64,000 nt of DNA from Dictyophora rubrovolvata. Its lineage: Eukaryota > Basidiomycota > Agaricomycetes > Phallales > Phallaceae. Every line of letters begins with the position of its first letter. Within the stretch, counting starts at the first letter, position 1. The stretch lies in the NCBI GenBank assembly GCA_029959195.1, contig CP114126.1:806001-870000 (forward strand), read 5' to 3'. Position numbers and translations under genes: made by a program. Of the stretch, positions 62,536-64,000 are shown one piece after another. The notes below the pieces were generated by a model that saw nothing but the letters and a program-made list of their open reading frames with translations, had not been told where the DNA came from and did no database searches.

Positions 62536-63298
62536 CCCCCCAAAAAGAGTTTTTGGAAATGTAAGAAAGAGCGACCAATACCAATTGACGTCGCGATGGA
62601 AGAATCAAATCACCGAGTATGGACCTACTGAACAACTGAAAGGAGGGTGGATTGGGACGTAAATAAGCCAACCAGTCTGAGGATGGTACCAGTCACGATT
62701 GTGCATAGATGGCAGCATGGTGAATTGATAAAAGAAATAACAAAGGCGAGGAGATGAGAGGCCGAAATCTTTCCTCAAAGTGAAAAAAAAGGAAACAGGC
62801 AGTGACTGTGCCCCTTTCAACGGAGCAGCACGAGATATACTTTAGTTGAAAAACCTTACACCAGTGGCAGACGGGTTTCACGACTTGAAAGTTGATAAAA
62901 TGTGTAATAGTTTAGCTGCTGGACATCGTGAGTACGCGTTTCAAGATGACTCCCGGGGCCCAAGGTAACCATGTGATATATCCGAAAAAGAAAGGAGCTA
63001 CAGCTTTCAGGAATACGAGAATTCGATTCGTTGAACGGAGGAAGAAGACGAGAACAAGATCCGAGTTTAGACGTAGGCTTAGACGCGCACCAACTTGCAA
63101 CAACCTTGTCGCATACGCGTTTTACACTTCTTTTTTTTCCTCAGTTGAGTAAGAGATACAGGTTCCTGCTGGTTCCTGGTACAGTAAGCAATTATATCGG
63201 AACAAACAATAATAATACAGCAGTTTATAAAATTACATGGTACACAGCGCAAATGAACTTATGTAAGAGATTTCATATCACTGTCCACCATCTCCGAG
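62536..63298. other. Intergenic upstream of MARVEL gene
   Basis: About 0.76 kb. Short open frames exist on both strands, but none joins to a recognisable product. A T-rich leader is likely. Confidence 0.45.
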
Positions 63299-63945
63299 TC
63301 AGACTGTTCTCTTCTCGTGGTGATCGTGATCATCGAGGAAAGATTTGTAAGTGACAACTTCTCCCGATCTTTCTTTTCGAATACTTTCAGGTCTAGTCCA
63401 TCTAATAGAAGAGAATATTTAATGAATGCCCTCCCCGGGAAAAAAAAGGAATGGGGTATGTATGTATTTCTGCACACCTGTGAGAGTACTGATGCTGAGG
63501 CAAACCGGACGCGTCTTTTCTAGGCCCTAAAGACATACCAAGCTTGGGAGTCTGATCCTGAGAAATCGTATTCCATGGTGTAGGATTCTCCCTGGACCAA
63601 ATAACTGAACAAGCGAGATGATGGGTTAACCAATCGTGAAACAAGGGCGAAATCTCATTCGTTCGTACCATCAGGCCCAGAGGCAACACGTCTGAGAAAA
63701 TACCATATTCCAATTCCGGGGGTAGCGAGGACAACGAAGTATCTAGTCACCCATACTGAGTAATCCGTAGAAAGAAAAGAACTGGCAACTTACAAGGGAA
63801 CAGCCTATCAACACCGGCTACTCGTCAGTAACCCAAAGGGGCAGATTTTTCCCAACTGCCGCACCTCAATAGCGAACCAATTTCTTTTAAACATCCTAAG
63901 AGGCCGCTTCAGCATTTTAAAGGCATTGATAGGACCCGGAAGCAT
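63299..63945 (-). CDS. NDUFA4/MLRQ-type mitochondrial respiratory subunit
   Basis: Small single-helix inner-membrane protein; the family was first assigned to complex I and later to cytochrome oxidase in animals. Exons 63865-63945, 63794-63804 (an 11-nt microexon), 63669-63742 and one starting at 63604 join in phase. The product begins MLPGPINAFKMLKRPLRMFK, then WFAIEAVPLYFVVLATPGIG forms the helix, followed by WYFLRRVASGPDGVIWSREN and PTPWNTISQDQTPKL. The IEAVPLYF, GPDGVIW and NPTPWNTI text matches fungal members. After KLG the reading is uncertain: the model continues through a further intron to a stop at 63299, giving a tail longer than the usual ~80 residues. The real C-terminus may differ. 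Confidence 0.72.
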
Positions 63946-64000
63946 GATGAAAATTTTAGAAAAAGAAAATAATAGTTAATCTGATGGCGGAGCAAGGTTG

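Noticed and set aside
62405-62671. Arg/Leu-rich frame starting MAYLRPNPP
   Set aside because: It is a shifted reading over the first exon of the MARVEL gene. The true frame gives a clean hydrophobic helix and all six exons join in phase.

Overview
The window looks like nuclear DNA of a mushroom-forming basidiomycete (Agaricomycetes-like). Genes are dense and cut by many short introns, mostly 50-65 nt with GT-AG ends. The set is eukaryotic housekeeping: TIM22, PPM1, IMP3, STI1, YEN1 and kinesin-3. Several nuclear proteins are long and rich in Gln, Gly and Pro, as in these fungi. I built exon models by hand, joining exons only where splice sites and reading phase agreed; lengths quoted to the residue come from models whose phases close.

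Layout. 0-6 kb: a 5'-truncated trypsin-like protein, a short-chain dehydrogenase, then PPM1 (PP2A methyltransferase) and TIM22, divergent across 68 bp. 6-14 kb: an SH3 protein and a 1323-residue Q/G-rich protein with an SSXT (SS18-like) domain. 15.9-28.3 kb: a nucleotide-sugar transporter (YEA4/SLC35B4-like), two related C2H2 zinc-finger genes (A and B), and the Holliday-junction resolvase YEN1/GEN1. This part carries an old direct tandem duplication (about 16.8-21.0 kb and 21.05-26.26 kb). Its junction fuses a truncated YEN1 5' end to a truncated transporter. 29.3-30.1 kb: tRNA-Ser(AGA) and a third, shorter member of the zinc-finger family (C). 31-45 kb: an HMG-box protein, a PNUTS-like PP1-binding protein (TFIIS-N, RVxF, CCCH), and a 1694-residue LIM-domain-binding protein with a long polyglutamine tract. 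46-64 kb: IMP3, kinesin-3 (KIF1/UNC-104 type), prolyl oligopeptidase, STI1/HOP, a MARVEL-type four-TM protein, and an NDUFA4/MLRQ-type mitochondrial subunit.

How the genes relate. There is no biosynthetic cluster. Several products are nuclear regulators (SSXT, HMG, PNUTS, LDB, three zinc-finger genes), but no shared pathway is implied by position. The most unusual part is the duplicated zinc-finger locus: a three-finger family, possibly lineage-restricted, with conserved splice phases, whose middle finger has Asn in place of the last His in all three copies. I saw no convincing retroelement, DNA transposon, virus-like element or CRISPR array.
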